From NCBI RefSeq assembly GCF_001493375.1, contig NZ_LN929757.1, positions 109,866 to 173,865 of the forward strand: a stretch of DNA of 64,000 nt, read 5' to 3'. Positions within the stretch are counted from its first letter, which is position 1. Every line of letters starts with the position of its first letter. The notes under the pieces are model-generated. The model worked only from the letters and a program-made list of their open reading frames with translations, was not told the DNA's origin and made no database searches. This document shows, one piece after another, positions 8,571 through 16,653 of this stretch. Source of the DNA: Streptomyces specialis (GTDB lineage Bacteria > Actinomycetota > Actinomycetes > Streptomycetales > Streptomycetaceae). Position numbers and translations under genes: made by a program.

Positions 8571-9135
8571 CAACGTGCATCTGCCGGAGAAAGTGCAGAT
8601 CGCCGCGAAGATCCTCGTCGTCGGGCATTTCGCGGTGGGGAAGACGACTTTCATCGGAACGCTGTCCGAGATCCCCCCGCTGCGCACCGAGGAAACGATG
8701 ACGCAGGCCGGGGCGGATGTCGACGATCTGAAGGGCATCAGGGGCAAGACGACGACCACCGTCGCCATGGACTTCGGTCGGCTCACGCTCAACGAGAGGC
8801 TTGTCCTCTATCTCTTCGGAACCCCCGGCCAGCAGCGTTTCGTACAGGTGTGGGAAGACATGACCCGAGGCGCCCTCGGGGCGCTGATCCTGGTCGACCC
8901 GCAGCGGCTCAGGGAATCCTTCGCCGTCATGGATCTGGTGGAGAAGTACGGAATTCCCTACGCGATCGCCGTCAACCGGTTCGACGGTACGCCGAGCCGC
9001 GCCGACGAGGAGCTGAGGGAAGCACTCGACCTGCTTCCCGAGACTCCCATCGTCACCTGCGACGCGCGCGACGAGAGGTCATCGGCGAACGCGCTCATGG
9101 CCCTCGTCCGCTATTTGCAGAGCCGCACCCGATAG
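8545..9135 (+). CDS. Ras-like GTPase (CvnD-type)
   Basis: A 196-residue small GTPase. The P-loop is GHFAVGKTT near residue 31, G3 is FGTPGQQ, and G4 is NRFD in place of NKxD. An MTQAGADVDDLKG switch region is typical of this bacterial family (related to MglA). It is the signalling switch of the conservon. The ATG at 8545 has AGGAGGTGCTGG upstream, within the DUF742 gene, so the two are coupled. Confidence 0.92.
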   Translation: MDSRRALGDNVHLPEKVQIAAKILVVGHFAVGKTTFIGTLSEIPPLRTEETMTQAGADVDDLKGIRGKTTTTVAMDFGRLTLNERLVLYLFGTPGQQRFVQVWEDMTRGALGALILVDPQRLRESFAVMDLVEKYGIPYAIAVNRFDGTPSRADEELREALDLLPETPIVTCDARDERSSANALMALVRYLQSRTR

Positions 9136-9144
9136 GAGAACACG

Positions 9145-10464
9145 ATGAACTCTCATCCGGACTTCGCGTCACCACCCCCCGGTTGCCCCGCCCATCAGCA
9201 CAGCGGGGAGGACGCCCAGGACCAGCAGGAGACCGAGGCGCCCGTCCCGCTGTACGGCCCCGAGTTCGCGGCGAGCCCGGAGTCCTACTACGACTACCTG
9301 CGGCAGTTCGGCCCGGCCGCCCCGGTGGAGCTGTCCCCGGGCGTCCAGGCCATGCTGGTCACCGACTACACGGCGGCCCTGCACGTCCTGCAGAACCCCG
9401 AGCGGTACTCGAAGGACGCCCGCCGCTGGCGCGACTTCAACGAGGGCCGCGTCAGCGAGGACAACCCGGCGGTGCCCATGCTGGGTTACCGGCCGAACTG
9501 CCTCTTCACCGACGGCGCCGAGCACATGCGGCTGCGCCAGGCCGTGACCGACAGCCTCGCCCGCGTCGACACGCACCGGCTCAGCCGCCACATCGAACGC
9601 GTCTCCACCTATCTCGTGGGCCAGTTCGCCCACCGCGGCACGGTGGACCTGCTCCACGACTACGCCAAGATGCTGCCGCTGCTGGTGTTCAACGAGATCT
9701 TCGGCTGCCCCCCGGAGATCGGCGACCGCCTGATCTACGGCACCTCCGGCATCTTCGACGCCGACGCCGACGCGGAGAACGCCAACAAGGAGCTGACGCA
9801 GGGCCTGCTGGAGCTGGTCGCGCTCAAGCGCGCCCACCCCGGCGAGGACATCACCTCGTGGCTGATGCAGCACTCGGCCAAGCTGACGGACGAGGAGATG
9901 ATCCATCAGCTCGTGATGCTGATCAGCGCGGGCACCGAGCCGGAGCGCAACCTCATCGCCAACGGCCTGCGTCTGGTGCTGTCCGACGAGCGGTTCTCCG
10001 GTGGCCGGTACGGGGGTTCCCTGCTGGTCGAGGACGCCCTGGACGAAGTGCTGTGGGACGCCCCGCCGATGGCCAACTACGCGCCGCACTACCCGGTGCA
10101 GGACACCGAGTTGTTCGGCGTCCCGCTGGAGGCCGGCGAGCTGGTCCTGATCAGCTTCGCCGCCGCCAACACCGACCCCGCGCTCCCCTCGTCGCGGCAC
10201 ACCCTGAGCAAGCGCGCCCACCTCGGCTGGAGCGCGGGTCCGCACGCGTGCCCCGCCAAGGACCCGGCGCAGCTCATCGCGGTGATCGCCATCGAGAAGC
10301 TGCTCAACCAGCTCCCGGACATCGAACTGGCCGTCCCCGTCGACAGCCTGGTCTGGCGGCCCGGACCGTTCCACCGGGCCCTGGCCTCCCTGCCCGCCCG
10401 GTTCACCCCCTGTCTCCTACACCCATCTGACGCCCCCGACGAAGCGAGAGAGGCGAGAACGTAG
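9145..10464 (+). CDS. Conservon cytochrome P450, CYP157-like, 3' end corrupted
   Basis: A P450 that follows the GTPase by nine bases, with an AGGAG site. The heme-ligand region reads GWSAGPHACPAKDPAQ with the axial Cys. The I-helix is SAGTEPERN instead of AGxxT. The K-helix reads EVLW, so the Arg of the normally invariant ExxR is absent, as reported for the CYP157 family that occurs in Streptomyces conservons. From base 10410 the sequence becomes Nextera adapter, so the last 18 or so codons (after ARFTP) and this stop are artefactual; the real protein is probably only slightly different in length. Confidence 0.85.
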   Translation: MNSHPDFASPPPGCPAHQHSGEDAQDQQETEAPVPLYGPEFAASPESYYDYLRQFGPAAPVELSPGVQAMLVTDYTAALHVLQNPERYSKDARRWRDFNEGRVSEDNPAVPMLGYRPNCLFTDGAEHMRLRQAVTDSLARVDTHRLSRHIERVSTYLVGQFAHRGTVDLLHDYAKMLPLLVFNEIFGCPPEIGDRLIYGTSGIFDADADAENANKELTQGLLELVALKRAHPGEDITSWLMQHSAKLTDEEMIHQLVMLISAGTEPERNLIANGLRLVLSDERFSGGRYGGSLLVEDALDEVLWDAPPMANYAPHYPVQDTELFGVPLEAGELVLISFAAANTDPALPSSRHTLSKRAHLGWSAGPHACPAKDPAQLIAVIAIEKLLNQLPDIELAVPVDSLVWRPGPFHRALASLPARFTPCLLHPSDAPDEAREART

Positions 10465-10552
10465 CTGCTGTGTTATCATAGTAAAACACCGCGCTCACCG
10501 CGTGCCTTCCCGATCCTCCTCGTCTGCCGCGTCCGGTGGGGCCCGAAGAACC
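10410..10552. other. Adapter-bounded assembly junction
   Basis: The stretch 10410-10442 (ctgtctcctacacccatct, then gacgc and cgacga) matches the reverse complement of the Nextera read-1 adapter with a few A/T to G/C changes. The stretch 10520-10552 starts tcgtctgccgcgtc and resembles the forward read-1 adapter. Between them is index/P5-like material (ttatcat near 10472). The two flanks were probably joined artificially. Confidence 0.7.
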
Positions 10553-10656
10553 CCCCGACGGTGGGCGCCGCGCCGGCCGCCCGGCCCCAGGCGACGCAGG
10601 CCAAGCCCGAGAAGGGCAAGTGGTGGAGTTCGTTCCTCGACTGGTGGCGTGTGTAA
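10553..10656 (+). pseudogene. C-terminal fragment of an unidentified protein
   Basis: Immediately after the adapter, one frame reads a Pro/Ala/Gln-rich linker and then the distinctive end KPEKGKWWSSFLDWWRV before a TAA at 10654. No start is present because the upstream part is replaced by adapter. The Trp-rich tail looks like a real protein end, but the family is not recognised. Confidence 0.4.
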
Positions 10657-10725
10657 CGCAGGTAACAACTTGGCATATGTAGGAGGTATATGTATGAGTA
10701 TTTAGTTATACGGGTAGTCGTATAC

Positions 10726-10771
10726 GGATTCACGCCCGTGGCCGGAATATGCCGGTGACAGGCGTGAATCC
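10726..10771. promoter_or_regulatory. Long inverted repeat ahead of the second P450
   Basis: Perfect 11-bp arms (ggattcacgcc at 10726-10736 and ggcgtgaatcc at 10761-10771) enclose a 24-base loop that itself contains ccgg-aatatg-ccgg. The arms lie in an unusually AT-rich leader, 36-81 bp before the P450 start. It may be an operator, an attenuator or the terminator of the upstream fragment. There is no T-run on either strand, which makes a simple terminator less likely. Confidence 0.55.
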
Positions 10772-10806
10772 ATACGGTTGGCCTAGTGGGCATGAAGGGG
10801 TATCTC

Positions 10807-12069
10807 GTGGAATCCGCTGCTGACACAGCAATCAATCCACGTTCGGTTCTCTCCCGGATCTCGTATCTGCGCTCGCCGCGAGGACAGGCGAATCCCTACC
10901 CGATCTACACCGAGCTTCGCGAGATGGGGGATGTCGTCGCCGCACCCTGGGGTGCTTTCCTCCTCACCACGTACGACGTCTGCGACCACGTGCTCCGTAG
11001 CAAGACCTGGCTGGCACTCGACGGCGAATGGCGGGCGCGCCAAGGCGATGGAAATCGCTGGGCGGCGCCCGCTTCGCGTGAGCTGGGCCGGGCCCTCCAG
11101 GGACTCAACCCGCCCCACCACACCCGGTTCCGCCGGTCCGTCGGCCACATCTTCGACCGCGCCACCCTCTCCCGGCTCCGCGACCCGATCACCCGGACCG
11201 TCGACCGGCTCCTCGACGAGCTGGCCGTGCGGATGCGCGACGGCGAGGCCGACTTCGCCGACCTCGTCGGCGAGGAACTGCCGGTCGCCTCGATGGGACT
11301 GTGGCTCGATCTCCCCCGAGCCGACTACCCGTTGCTGCGCCACCTGGCCCACGAGCAGGGCTACGCGCAGGAGTTGCTCCCCTCCGCCAGCCAGATAGCC
11401 CGCTCCAACGCCGCGACCCTCGGCCTGCGCGACTACTTCGGCGCCCTGGTCCGCGAGCGCCGCGCCAGCCCCGGCGACGACATCGTCTCCGGCTGGCTGC
11501 GGACCTGGGACGAACTGGAGGACGGCGACCAGGACGCCGCCGACGAAGCGGTGTACCTCCTCACGATGTTCCTCGTCATCGCCGCTCTGGAGACCAGCTC
11601 CACCTTCCTGTCGGGCATGGTGTGGACCCTCGACCAGCACCCCGACCAGCTCAACTGGCTGCGCTCCAACCCCCAGGAGGTGCCGGGCGCCGTGGAGGAA
11701 CTCCTGCGCTACGACGCCCCGGTCCACCTGACCACCCGGGCCGCCGCCGAGGACACCGTCCTGGCCGGAGTGCCCATCGCCAAGGACCAGTTGGTGCACA
11801 CCCTGATCGCCTCCGCGAATCACGACCCCGCCCGGACCACCGACCCGGAGGTCTTCGACATCCGGCGGCCGGGCCGCCATCTGTCCCACCTCGCGTTCGG
11901 CGGCGGCATCCACTACTGCATCGGAGCGGGGCTCGCCCGGCTCCAGGCCCATGCGCTGCTGGAGGGAATCCTGCGGCGGTTCCCGACCCTGCGCGTCAGC
12001 GTCCCACCGGTGTGGGAGCCCCGGGTGGCGTTCCGCCGCCTCACCGCCCTCCAGGTCGTGGACCACTGA
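10807..12069 (+). CDS. Cytochrome P450
   Basis: A bacterial class I P450 of about 420 residues. The heme motif is [17 protein letters not shown], the K-helix is EELLRYD (ExxR intact), and the I-helix is [10 protein letters not shown], where the usual AGxxT is changed to ALETS. The [10 protein letters not shown] segment before the heme loop is normal. The GTG at 10807 has AAGGGG six bases upstream; in-frame starts at 10786 (GTG) and 10792 (ATG) are alternatives. The enoyl-CoA hydratase begins 20 bp later on the same strand, so the two probably act together on an acyl or polyketide substrate. No ferredoxin or reductase is adjacent. Confidence 0.88.
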   Translation: MESAADTAINPRSVLSRISYLRSPRGQANPYPIYTELREMGDVVAAPWGAFLLTTYDVCDHVLRSKTWLALDGEWRARQGDGNRWAAPASRELGRALQGLNPPHHTRFRRSVGHIFDRATLSRLRDPITRTVDRLLDELAVRMRDGEADFADLVGEELPVASMGLWLDLPRADYPLLRHLAHEQGYAQELLPSASQIARSNAATLGLRDYFGALVRERRASPGDDIVSGWLRTWDELEDGDQDAADEAVYLLTMFLVIAALETSSTFLSGMVWTLDQHPDQLNWLRSNPQEVPGAVEELLRYDAPVHLTTRAAAEDTVLAGVPIAKDQLVHTLIASANHDPARTTDPEVFDIRRPGRHLSHLAFGGGIHYCIGAGLARLQAHALLEGILRRFPTLRVSVPPVWEPRVAFRRLTALQVVDH

Positions 12070-12089
12070 CGGAAGAGGAACGAGCCCCC

Positions 12090-12860
12090 ATGTTCGACAA
12101 CGTCAAGCAGGTTCTCGACGTCCGCCAGGAACAGCACGTCGTGCATGTCCGGCTCAACACCCCGGAGAACGGCAACCTCGTCAACGAGCCCCTCCTCGAC
12201 GGCCTGCTCGCCGTCTTCTCCGCGGTCCGCGACGACCCGTCGGTCCGCGTGCTCGTCCTCTCCGGCGCCGGGGACGACTTCTGCCTCGGCGTGGACCGCA
12301 AGGAGTACGACCGGCTCGTCGCCGAGGACCCCAGCGGGTCCCGCATCGCGATCATGGGAGCCAAGGCCCGCCAGGTCTGCGAGGCCATGGCCATGAGCGA
12401 CGTCGTCACCGTCGCCCGGGTCCACGGCCGGGCGATCGGCGCCGGGCTGGCGTTCACCGTCTTCTGCGACCTGCGCGTCGGGTCGGACGACTGCCGCTTC
12501 CGGATGCCGGAACTGGCGCTGGGCATCCCCATCTCCTGGGGCGGCGCCCTGCCCCGGCTGCTCCAGGAGGTGGGCGCCGCGCGGATAAGAGAACTGATCC
12601 TCACCGGGGACAGTTTCGACGCGGCGACAGCGCGCGATTTGGGCGTACTGCACCGGGTCGTGCCGGAGAGCGAACTCGACGACGCCGTGGCGAAATGGGT
12701 CAGACCCATGGTGCGCAGGCCGGCCGGGGCGCTGCGCACGACCAAGGCCGCGATCAACGCCTACACCGCGGCCACCCGGCTCGCGGACGCCTCACTGCTG
12801 GAGGGCGAGGTACTGGCGTCGGCGTTCGCCGCCCGGTACCACCCGCGGGGCGGGGACTGA
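12090..12860 (+). CDS. Enoyl-CoA hydratase/isomerase family protein
   Basis: A 256-residue crotonase-fold protein. Oxyanion-hole segments are [17 protein letters not shown] and [15 protein letters not shown], followed by the [22 protein letters not shown] segment and a C-terminal helix with [15 protein letters not shown]. The Glu/Glu pair of classical hydratases is not clear: in the second motif the position is ISWGGA, so it may be an isomerase or lyase of the superfamily. It follows the P450 with an AGAGGAA site and probably shares its operon. Confidence 0.85.
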   Translation: MFDNVKQVLDVRQEQHVVHVRLNTPENGNLVNEPLLDGLLAVFSAVRDDPSVRVLVLSGAGDDFCLGVDRKEYDRLVAEDPSGSRIAIMGAKARQVCEAMAMSDVVTVARVHGRAIGAGLAFTVFCDLRVGSDDCRFRMPELALGIPISWGGALPRLLQEVGAARIRELILTGDSFDAATARDLGVLHRVVPESELDDAVAKWVRPMVRRPAGALRTTKAAINAYTAATRLADASLLEGEVLASAFAARYHPRGGD

Positions 12861-12880
12861 CGCGGCGACCGGGGCGGGGC

Positions 12881-13102
12881 TCAGCCGTCGGCGCCGTCCT
12901 CCAGACGGAAGCCGACCTTGAGCCCCACCTGATAGTGCTCGACCGAACCGTCCACGATGTGGCCGCGGATCTGCGTCACCTCGAACCAGTCGAGCTGCCG
13001 CAGCGTCCGCGACGCCCGGTCGATCGCGTTGCGGATCGCGGCGTCGATCCCCTCGTGCGAGGAGCCGACGATCTCGGTCACCCGGTAGGTGTGGTCGCTC
13101 AT
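12881..13102 (-). CDS. Dodecin family flavin-binding protein
   Basis: A 73-residue protein matching the whole dodecin family: [20 protein letters not shown], then [17 protein letters not shown] and [14 protein letters not shown]. The Trp in LDWFEV is the residue that stacks on the flavin in known dodecins, which are dodecameric flavin or CoA storage proteins in the cytoplasm. The gene stands alone, convergent with the hydratase and divergent from glyA. Confidence 0.93.
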   Translation of the reverse strand: MSDHTYRVTEIVGSSHEGIDAAIRNAIDRASRTLRQLDWFEVTQIRGHIVDGSVEHYQVGLKVGFRLEDGADG

Positions 13103-13216
13103 GCTGGGCCTCCCGATGGCCTGGGGCACGGTGGGTACGGGCACATCCACCGTGCCCCAGGGGCCGGGATTCCGCGAGCGCACGGCGCGGGGGGCCCGAA
13201 CGGCGATGCTAGGCTC

Positions 13217-13305
13217 GATCCGGGCCGTGACTGGCGCGTGAAGGATGGGACCAACCATCGGGGAGCGGCCCGCCGCCGAGCGATGAGGAGCCGTGCGCCT
13301 GGGCT
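13217..13305 (+). promoter_or_regulatory. ZTP/ZMP riboswitch (pfl motif) upstream of glyA
   Basis: The leader carries the two conserved halves of the pfl/ZTP motif: cgggccgtgactggcg at 13221-13236 and aaccatcggggagcgg at 13253-13268, then a GC stem and the closing gcgcctgggc at 13295-13304. ZTP riboswitches sense ZTP/ZMP, which builds up when 10-formyl-tetrahydrofolate is short, and commonly precede glyA and other one-carbon genes in actinobacteria. The glyA ribosome binding site (aggagg at 13322) lies 17 bases after it. Confidence 0.8.
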
Positions 13306-13333
13306 GTCGCGACTCACGTCTAGGAGGCCCGAA

Positions 13334-14789
13334 GTGACCGCAGAACCGTCCGCGCGCACCACCGAATCCACCGCCTTCCGCAGCGGACTCGACGTCGTCC
13401 GCTCCGTCGAGCCGCGCATCGCCGACGCCATCGCCGCCGAGGTCGAGGACCAGCGCGCGTCCCTCAAGCTCATCGCCAGCGAGAACTACGCGTCCCCCGC
13501 CGTCCTGCTCGCCATGGGCAACTGGATGAGCGACAAGTACGCCGAGGGCACCGTAGGCCGCCGTTTCTACGCCGGCTGCCGCAATGTCGACACCGTCGAG
13601 TCCATCGCCGCCGAGCACGCCCGCGAGCTGTTCGGCGCCCGGCACGCCTACGTCCAGCCGCACTCCGGCATCGACGCCAACCTCGTCGCGTTCTGGGCGG
13701 TCCTCGCCCAGCGCGTCGAGAGCCCGGCCCTGGAGCGCGCCGGCGCCCGTCAGGTCAACGAGCTGAGCGAGGAGGACTGGGCGGCGCTCCGCCGCGACCT
13801 GGGCGGCCAGCGGATGCTGGGCATGTCCCTGGACGCGGGCGGCCACCTCACCCACGGCTTCCGGCCCAACATCTCGGGCAAGATGTTCGAGCAGCGCAGC
13901 TACGGCACCGACCCGGCGACCGGCCTGGTCGACTACGACGCCGTCCGCGCCGCCGCCCGCGAGTTCCGCCCGCTCATCCTGATCGCCGGGTACTCGGCCT
14001 ATCCGCGGCTGATCAACTTCCGTGTCATGCGCGAGATCGCCGACGAGGTCGGCGCCACGCTCATGGTCGACATGGCGCACTTCGCCGGCCTGGTCGCGGG
14101 CAAGGTCCTCACCGGCGACTTCGATCCGGTGCCGCACGCCCAGATCGTCACCACCACCACCCACAAGTCGCTGCGCGGCCCGCGCGGCGGCATGGTGCTG
14201 TGCGACGACTCGCTCGCCGACCAGGTCGACCGGGGCTGCCCGATGGTGCTCGGCGGCCCGCTGCCGCACGTGATGGCCGCCAAGGCCGTCGCCCTGGCCG
14301 AGGCCAGGCAGCCCGCCTTCCGCGACTACGCCCAGCGCATCGTGGACAACGCGCGGGCGGTGGCCGAGGGCCTGACGCGGCGCGGCGCCCGCCTGGTCAC
14401 CGGCGGCACCGACAACCACCTGGCGCTCATCGACGTCTCCGGCTACGGCCTCACCGGCCGCCAGGCCGAGGCGGCCCTGCTGGACGCCGGGATCGTCACC
14501 AACCGCAACGCCATCCCGCAGGACCCCAACGGCGCCTGGTACACCTCCGGCATCCGCATCGGCACCCCGGCGCTGACCACGCGCGGCCTGGGCACCGCAG
14601 AGATGGACGAGGTCGCCGAGCTGATCGACACCGTGCTGTCCCGCACCCAGCCGGGCACCGCCAAGAACGGCAAGCCGTCCAAGGCGGCCTACACGCTGGA
14701 GGACGGCGTGGCCACCTCCGTCCCCGCCCGCGCACCCGCGCTCCTCGGCTCCGCCGGCCGCCCGCGCGTAGCCCGCCCTGATCGACCTT
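13334..14789 (+). CDS. glyA: Serine hydroxymethyltransferase, 3' end corrupted
   Basis: A PLP enzyme converting serine and tetrahydrofolate to glycine and 5,10-methylene-THF. It is clear from [15 protein letters not shown], the [14 protein letters not shown] segment, the HFAGLVAG motif and the PLP-lysine motif [14 protein letters not shown]. The long form with an insert around residues 125-170 is typical of Streptomyces. The GTG start follows AGGAGG. After TLEDGVA (about 14712) the reading frame no longer matches the family; LIDL-like codons at 14778-14789 are in another frame, and no stop occurs in frame until 15253. I read this as sequence error, not a true pseudogene. Controlled by the ZTP riboswitch. 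Confidence 0.9.
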
Positions 14790-14838
14790 CCGACTCGCAC
14801 TGCCGCCTCCGCCTCCTGTCCCCTCCGTATCACCCAAC
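14712..14838. other. Low-quality region between glyA and the aminotransferase
   Basis: Both convergent genes lose similarity to their families inside this interval and neither has its expected stop. A ctgtcccct at 14816 weakly recalls a Nextera end, but the match is too poor to be sure. The interval probably contains frameshifts or a false join. Confidence 0.55.
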
Positions 14839-15821
14839 GAGGCGCGCAGGTTCCCCCCGCGCGCCGCCACCACGACCCCGGCCTCGCGCAGCGCGGACTC
14901 CGCGCCGCCCAGCCCCGGCACCGCGACGATGGGGGAGTCCGCCGGGACCGCCGCCAGCCCCAGCCCCGCCAGCCCGTCCCGGAAACGGTGGGCCAGCCGC
15001 AGGCCGTGCTCCGCCATCGCGGCCCGGCCCGTTTCCTCGACCAGCTCCAGCGAACGCGCCGCCGCCACCCACGGCAGATAGCCGGGCGGCTCGTCGAACC
15101 GCCGCGCGTCCCCGGCCAGTTCACCGACCACTCCATAGGTGCTGTCCGCCAGGTCCTCGGCGGCCATCCAGCTCGCGTGCACCGGAACGAGCCCGCCGCC
15201 GTCCTCCGGCACCGTCAGGAACGAGGTGCCGCGCGGGCACAGCAGCCACTTGAACCCCGCGCACACCGTGAAGTCGAAGTCGCCGGAGGACAGCGGCAGC
15301 CAGCCCGTCGCGTGCGTGGTGTCCACCAGCGTCCGCGCCCCGTGGCGCCGGGCCGCCGCCCGGATCGCCGCCAGGTCCGCGACCCGTCCGTCCACCGACT
15401 GCACGGCGGACACCGCGACCAGCGTGGTACCCGGCCCGATCTCCCCGGCCAGCGCGGTCAGCTCCACCGCCCGCAGCCGCACCCCCTCGCGCTGCGCGAA
15501 CGGCGTCACCAGCGAACTGAACTCCTGGTGCGGGTACAGCACTTCGGAGCCCGGCGGCAGCGAGGCGGCGATCACGGCGGTGTGCACGGCCACCGCCGAG
15601 CCGATCGCCACCCGCCCCGGCGCCACGCCCGCCACCCGCGCGAACGCGGCCCGCGCCGCCTCCACCTGGGCGAAGTACGCGTCGGTGTCGATCCGCCCGT
15701 CGCCCATCGCGGTGACGGCCGCGCGCAGGGCGGCCGTCGCACGGGCCGGCAGCAGGCCGTGCGCGGCGGTGTTGAGGTACGCCGTCTCGGGCGCGAACTC
15801 CCCCGGGGCCAGAGGTTCCAC
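14838..15821 (-). CDS. Class V aminotransferase-fold PLP enzyme, 3' end missing
   Basis: A PLP-dependent enzyme related to kynureninase/cysteine desulfurase-like aminotransferases. Motifs include [11 protein letters not shown] at the N-terminus, [22 protein letters not shown] and the PLP lysine in [12 protein letters not shown]. About 328 residues are native, up to ARGGNLRAS. The expected FHLYN-type ending is replaced by out-of-family sequence from the damaged interval, so the stop is unknown. The GTG start has GAGGAG upstream. Substrate unknown. Confidence 0.82.
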
Positions 15822-15882
15822 GACTGCTCCTCACCTGCGGGCGCGGAGGCGCCACGGCTTCGCCGCAAGTGTGGCACCGCCC

Positions 15883-15998
15883 CTGTCGCCTATACCCATC
15901 CGACGCCGCCGGCGCAGAGGGTGAGTGGGGTCCCGGTTGGTGGCGGCCTGCTCGAACGCACTCGTGGGCGGCAGCGTCAGAGGTGTATAAGGGACAGG
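15883..15998. other. Adapter-bounded assembly junction
   Basis: The stretch 15883-15915 (ctgtcgcctatacccatcc, then gacgc) is a diverged reverse-complement read-1 Nextera end. The stretch 15962-15997 contains ggcagcgtcaga and gtgtataagggacag, the forward end. The middle (cggttggtggcgg) resembles P5. The aminotransferase 5' region and the following gene pair may not be neighbours in the genome. Confidence 0.8.
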
Positions 15999-16053
15999 GG
16001 TCCGGCGGACCGGTGATCCGGCCCGGAGGCGGAACGGCTGGGAGGAGGCCGCC

Positions 16054-16326
16054 GTGGAGGCGAGACCACTGCGCACCATCGGGGGCGACGGCCGGGAGAT
16101 CACGCTCCCCTCGACGGTCCGCGACATCCGGGCGGCGCTCCCGGCGGACCGGCGTGAGGCGTTCAACGAGTCCATCGAGAACGCCAGCGTCTTCGACATC
16201 CACGCCGTGGTCCGCCGCTGGGTGATGGAGCTGCTGGAGCAGTACGACCCGCAGATGCGGCACGACCTCGACGAGCTGGCCCGGCGGGACCGCGACCGGG
16301 CGCCCGGCGCGGACGGAGACGCGTGA
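16054..16326 (+). CDS. Antitoxin-like small protein
   Basis: A 90-residue acidic, helical protein (ITLPSTVRDIRAALP, then FNESIENASVFDIHAVVRRW). It is the first gene of a two-gene unit whose second product resembles a RelE/ParE-type toxin, and its stop overlaps that gene's start (GTGA), the usual toxin-antitoxin arrangement. Similar Streptomyces proteins are known to me only as an uncharacterised family (DUF6247, from memory). The GTG has GGAGGAGG five bases upstream. Confidence 0.6.
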   Translation: MEARPLRTIGGDGREITLPSTVRDIRAALPADRREAFNESIENASVFDIHAVVRRWVMELLEQYDPQMRHDLDELARRDRDRAPGADGDA

Positions 16327-16571
16327 TCCGTTACCGCCTCGTCTACGACCCCGTGGCGGAGAAGGCCCACGAGGCCATGGACGCGGCCGGCCGGACGCGC
16401 TTCGACGCCGCCCTCGCGGCCACGGTCGCGCTCGATCCGTACGGACATGGGTCGAGCGCGGTGAACGGCGAGCGCGACCGCAGGGACGCCACCGTGGAGG
16501 GCGTGATCATCCGCTACTACGTGGGCGGCTCCGTGTTGACCGTCACGGTGGTCCGGGTGGTCAGCCTCTGA
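16323..16571 (+). CDS. RelE/ParE-like small protein, putative toxin
   Basis: An 82-residue basic protein. The N-terminal YRLVYDPVAEKAHEAMD helix and the C-terminal strands (GVIIRYYVGGSVLTVTVVRVV) resemble the RelE/ParE fold, where the last strands and an Arg form the active face. There is no specific catalytic signature, so the call rests on size, predicted fold and the overlap with the upstream antitoxin-like gene. Confidence 0.5.
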   Translation: MIRYRLVYDPVAEKAHEAMDAAGRTRFDAALAATVALDPYGHGSSAVNGERDRRDATVEGVIIRYYVGGSVLTVTVVRVVSL

Positions 16572-16579
16572 GGCAACCC

Positions 16580-16609
16580 TTGCCAAAAAGTGAAACACGT
16601 TCTTAGAAT
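16580..16609 (+). promoter_or_regulatory. Promoter with KstR-like operator for the beta-oxidation operon
   Basis: TTGCCA (16580-16585) and TAGAAT (16604-16609) are 18 bp apart, a good housekeeping promoter. Between them, aaacacgttct (16593-16603) contains AAC-N2-GTT, the core of the TAGAACACGTTCTA palindrome recognised by TetR-family KstR-type regulators of lipid catabolism. The placement, covering the spacer and -10, would suit repression of the operon starting at 16654. Confidence 0.5.
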
Positions 16610-16653
16610 CGCCCCGAAGTCACCGCAATGGCCGCGGCGCGCCTGGGGGTCCC

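Noticed and set aside
14811..14845. Another Nextera end near ctgtcccct
   Set aside because: Only the first eight or nine bases agree; the rest does not align, so I list the region as damaged without claiming an adapter.
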